The translations under genes and the position numbers were made by a program. Source: Streptomyces sp. 71268 (GTDB taxonomy: Bacteria > Actinomycetota > Actinomycetes > Streptomycetales > Streptomycetaceae). From it: a stretch of DNA of 64,000 nucleotides. Shown piece after piece: positions 62,113-64,000 of the stretch; the stretch's first letter is position 1, and each line of letters begins with the position of its first letter. Location: assembly GCF_029392895.1 (NCBI RefSeq), contig NZ_CP114200.1, forward strand, positions 4,557,001 through 4,621,000, in the 5' to 3' direction. Below the pieces are notes generated by a model. That model saw nothing but the letters and a program-made list of their open reading frames with translations. It had not been told where the DNA came from and did no database searches.

Positions 62113-62262
62113 GCCACGAAGTCTTCCAGGGGGGTCTGACAATCCCGTGGCCGAAACCGGAACCGCTTACGCCGATTGACGCCCGGCCCGTGCCTTTCCG
62201 TATCCCGACGGGTTGGACCCGGGGCCTGGGGCCGGCCTCGCCGCCCCCGGGCGCCGAGGCCG

Positions 62263-62294
62263 CGCGCCCCGGGGGTGTCGTCCCCCGGGGCGCG
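62263..62294 (-). terminator. Strong terminator of the L28-S14 operon
   Basis: CGCGCCCCGGGGG (62263-62275) and CCCCCGGGGCGCG (62282-62294) form a perfect 13-bp stem with a 6-nt loop, just downstream of the S14 stop codon at 62302. Confidence 0.9.
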
Positions 62295-62301
62295 GGCCCG
62301 G

Positions 62302-62607
62302 TCACCAGCTCGACTTGCGCACCCCCGGCAGGTAGCCCGCGTGGGCCTGTTCGCGCAGGTTGACCCGGGACAGGCCGAAGGCGCGCAGGTAGCCGCGCGG
62401 GCGGCCGTCGACGCTGTCCCGGTTGCGGACCCGGGTGGCGCTCGCGTCGCGCGGCTGGCGGTCCAGCTCCCGCCGCGCGGCGCGGCGCTCCTCGTCGGGG
62501 GTGCGCGGGTCGCGGATCACGGCCTTGAGGGCCGCGCGCCGCACCGCGTACCGCGCGACGACCAGCCGCCGCCGCTCGTTCTTGGCGATCTTGCTCTGCT
62601 TGGCCAT
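62302..62607 (-). CDS. rpsN: 30S ribosomal protein S14, zinc-independent paralogue
   Basis: 101 residues, the long non-zinc form of S14: [21 protein letters not shown], then [17 protein letters not shown] and a C-terminal [34 protein letters not shown]. The zinc-binding CxxC-CxxC of the ordinary 61-residue S14 is absent. It shares one base with the L28 gene stop and is followed by a strong terminator. In Streptomyces such paralogues replace zinc-binding ones during zinc starvation. Confidence 0.96.
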   Translation of the reverse strand: MAKQSKIAKNERRRLVVARYAVRRAALKAVIRDPRTPDEERRAARRELDRQPRDASATRVRNRDSVDGRPRGYLRAFGLSRVNLREQAHAGYLPGVRKSSW

Positions 62608-62843
62608 CAGACCTTCCCTCCTCGGGCACGGACGCGGGCCACGGCGGCCTCGATGCCCAGCGCGTCCACCGTCTTGATCCCCTTGGCGCTCAGCGTGAGC
62701 CGCACGAAGCGCCGCTCGCTCGGCAGCCAGTAGCGCTTGCGCTGGATGTTGGGGTCGAAGCGGCGGGGCGTGCGCCGGTGCGAGTGCGAGATGGAGCGGC
62801 CGAACGCGGGCGCGCGGCCCGTCAACTGGCAGTGCGCCGACAT
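62607..62843 (-). CDS. rpmB: 50S ribosomal protein L28, zinc-independent paralogue
   Basis: 78 residues. [48 protein letters not shown] is L28, with one Cys only, so the C+ zinc ribbon is lost. Divergent from the L33 gene; a Zur-box-like palindrome lies between them. The gene overlaps rpsN by one base. Confidence 0.96.
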   Translation of the reverse strand: MSAHCQLTGRAPAFGRSISHSHRRTPRRFDPNIQRKRYWLPSERRFVRLTLSAKGIKTVDALGIEAAVARVRARGGKV

Positions 62844-62895
62844 GGCAGGTCGCCTCCTCGGACAGGGCCGGAACCGGGCTCGGTCGGCCTAATGA

Positions 62896-62919
62896 AAATG
62901 GAAACCATTTCTGTATAGT
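62896..62919. promoter_or_regulatory. Zur-box-like palindrome and promoter of divergent C- ribosomal genes
   Basis: AAATGG(AAA)CCATTT at 62896-62910 is an inverted repeat in an AT-rich island, similar to actinobacterial Zur boxes. TATAGT (62914-62919) is a good -10 for the L33 gene, whose ATG is 8 nt further, so the message is probably leaderless. Confidence 0.65.
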
Positions 62920-62926
62920 AGCCGCC

Positions 62927-63091
62927 ATGGCCCGAAACGAACTACGCCCGGTGATCAAACTGCGCTCCACCGCCGGCACCGGCTTCACCTACGTGACGCG
63001 CAAGAACCGCCGGAACGACCCCGACCGGCTCCAGCTCCGGAAGTACGACCCGCTCGTCAGGCGGCACGTCACCTTCCGGGAAGAGCGCTGA
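62927..63091 (+). CDS. rpmG: 50S ribosomal protein L33, zinc-independent paralogue
   Basis: 54 residues: [20 protein letters not shown], then [32 protein letters not shown]. No Cys residue remains, so the zinc ribbon is absent. It is the first gene of the plus-strand set L33, L31, COG0523-like protein, under the Zur-box-like promoter. Confidence 0.96.
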   Translation: MARNELRPVIKLRSTAGTGFTYVTRKNRRNDPDRLQLRKYDPLVRRHVTFREER

Positions 63092-63162
63092 CCCGCCCCC
63101 GACCGCCCAACACCCCCATCCGCCATCCATCGCGGAAACCCGCAGACCCAGGAGCCCCCGCC

Positions 63163-63417
63163 ATGAAGCCCGGCATCCACCCCCCGTACCACCCGGTGGT
63201 CTTCCGTGACCGCGCGGCCGACTACGCCTTCCTCACCCGGTCCACGGCCACCAGCGACAGGACCATCGACTGGCCGGACGGCAACACGTACCCCGTCATC
63301 GACGTCGAGATCTCCTCGGCGAGCCACCCCTTCTACACCGGCACCGCGCGCGTCCTGGACACCGCCGGCCGGGTGGAGCGGTTCGAGCGCCGGTACGGCG
63401 GGCGGGGGGCCCGCTGA
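63163..63417 (+). CDS. rpmE2: 50S ribosomal protein L31, type B (zinc-independent)
   Basis: 84 residues. [23 protein letters not shown], and [30 protein letters not shown] are the type-B L31 features; Cys residues are absent. AGGAG lies upstream of the ATG. The stop overlaps the next start (TGATG). In zinc limitation it displaces the zinc-binding L31 and frees its zinc. Confidence 0.96.
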   Translation: MKPGIHPPYHPVVFRDRAADYAFLTRSTATSDRTIDWPDGNTYPVIDVEISSASHPFYTGTARVLDTAGRVERFERRYGGRGAR

Positions 63418-64000
63418 TGGGCCGGGACGCGCTGACCGTCGCGGTCGTCGCCGGGCTGCACGCGGACGCGCGCCGCGCGACCGTCGAGCGCCTCCTGCGC
63501 GCCGTGCCCGGCAGCGTCGCCGTCCACCACGACCTGGCGACGGCCGGCGACGGCGCGGTGCGCCGCACGGTGCGCGACCACCGGGAGACGCTGGAGCGGG
63601 ACGCGGTGCCCATGGTCAACGACTGCGCGTGCTGCGCGCTCCGCGCCGACCTGGTGCCGACGTTGGAGCGGCTGGCCGCGGGTGGCTGGTTCTCGCTGGC
63701 CGTCGTGGAGCTGTGGGACTCGGTCGAGCCGCAGTCGGTGGCGGAGGCCGTGGCCGCGGCCTCGGCCCAGGCGGCGCCGGACCAGCCCGGGCTGCGCCTT
63801 GGCGGCGTGCTCACGGCCGTCGACCCCGCGCTCGTCGTGCCGTACCTGGCCTGCGGCGACGACCTGGCGCAGGCCGGCCTCGCGGTGGCGGAGTCCGACC
63901 AGCGGACGGTGGGGGACACCTGGGCGCGACAGGTGGAGTACCCGTCCGTGCTGGTCCTGGCGCCCGGCGACCCGGACGCCGAGGGCGCGGCGGCGGTGGA
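63417..64000 (+). CDS. COG0523/CobW-like protein lacking the P-loop, C-terminus off the window
   Basis: The visible 194 residues have the order of a COG0523 zinc-metallochaperone GTPase: N-terminal strand VAVVAGLHADARRATVERLL, then MVNDCACCALRADLVPTLERL, which carries the CxCC metal motif. The Walker A motif GxLGAGKTT is replaced by AGLHADARRAT, so it has no GK[ST] and probably does not hydrolyse GTP. The Asp/Glu-rich VELWDSVEPQSVAEAV follows. It overlaps L31 (TGATG) in the zinc-responsive set, so a zinc-related role is likely. Confidence 0.85.
   Translation, partial: MGRDALTVAVVAGLHADARRATVERLLRAVPGSVAVHHDLATAGDGAVRRTVRDHRETLERDAVPMVNDCACCALRADLVPTLERLAAGGWFSLAVVELWDSVEPQSVAEAVAAASAQAAPDQPGLRLGGVLTAVDPALVVPYLACGDDLAQAGLAVAESDQRTVGDTWARQVEYPSVLVLAPGDPDAEGAAAV

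Noticed and set aside
1..64000. CRISPR arrays, tRNA/rRNA genes, insertion sequences
   Set aside because: No repeat-spacer pattern, tRNA cloverleaf, rRNA sequence or transposase was recognised. Tandem repeats found are contiguous, without unique spacers.

Overview
The window is high-GC actinobacterial DNA, almost certainly Streptomyces. The signs are strong G/C bias at third codon positions, frequent GTG starts, TGATG/ATGA gene overlaps, TTA codons in one gene, DasR-like operators, an ECF41 sigma factor, an Mbl-type MreB and a zinc-independent ribosomal protein operon. I saw no tRNA, rRNA, CRISPR array, insertion sequence or replication origin.

Left part (1-27.6 kb), accessory and housekeeping genes. 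A minus-strand operon (PhyH-type dioxygenase, DUF6271-like protein, PLP amino-acid decarboxylase) runs off the left edge. Then come a GH3 beta-N-acetylhexosaminidase with a DasR-like site in its promoter; an MMPL transporter with a NarL-type two-component system; a Ser/Thr kinase divergent from a SpoIIE-type phosphatase; two small membrane proteins; a complete ATP-grasp RiPP (graspetide) cluster of precursor, ATP-grasp ligase and PIMT-like methyltransferase (18.2-20.7 kb); an ECF41 sigma factor with its AhpD-like and epimerase partners; and TetR, HxlR/imine-reductase and GNAT genes.

Centre (28.5-52 kb, probably to 58.3 kb), the main feature. This is a highly reducing type II polyketide cluster. 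It starts with a LuxR-like regulator and a serine-recombinase-like protein that lacks the catalytic domain; between them lie five 23-bp iterons. The synthase genes are one ACP, three ketosynthases each followed by a Cys-less partner (two of them short), one ketoreductase, two pairs of hot-dog dehydratases, two alpha/beta hydrolases (one continuous in frame with a double hot-dog protein), a DsbA/HCCA-isomerase-like protein, an MFS exporter, a malonyl transferase and a complete acyl-CoA carboxylase. A 48-codon ORF encoding a peptide ending in Gly-Gly-Cys-Gly sits inside the operon. The expected product is a polyene-type chain.

At 54.4-58.3 kb an aminotransferase fused to a LuxE-like adenylating domain, carrying two TTA codons, is followed by a LuxC-like acyl reductase. 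Together they could turn a carboxylate into an aldehyde and then an amine. If they belong to the polyketide cluster, the product would be an amine-terminated polyene, which I cannot match to a known compound.

Right part (58.4-64 kb), conserved chromosome: a TerB-like protein, Mbl, an exonuclease/DNA polymerase, and a probably Zur-controlled divergent set of zinc-free paralogues S14, L28, L33 and L31, followed by a COG0523-like protein without a P-loop that runs off the right edge.
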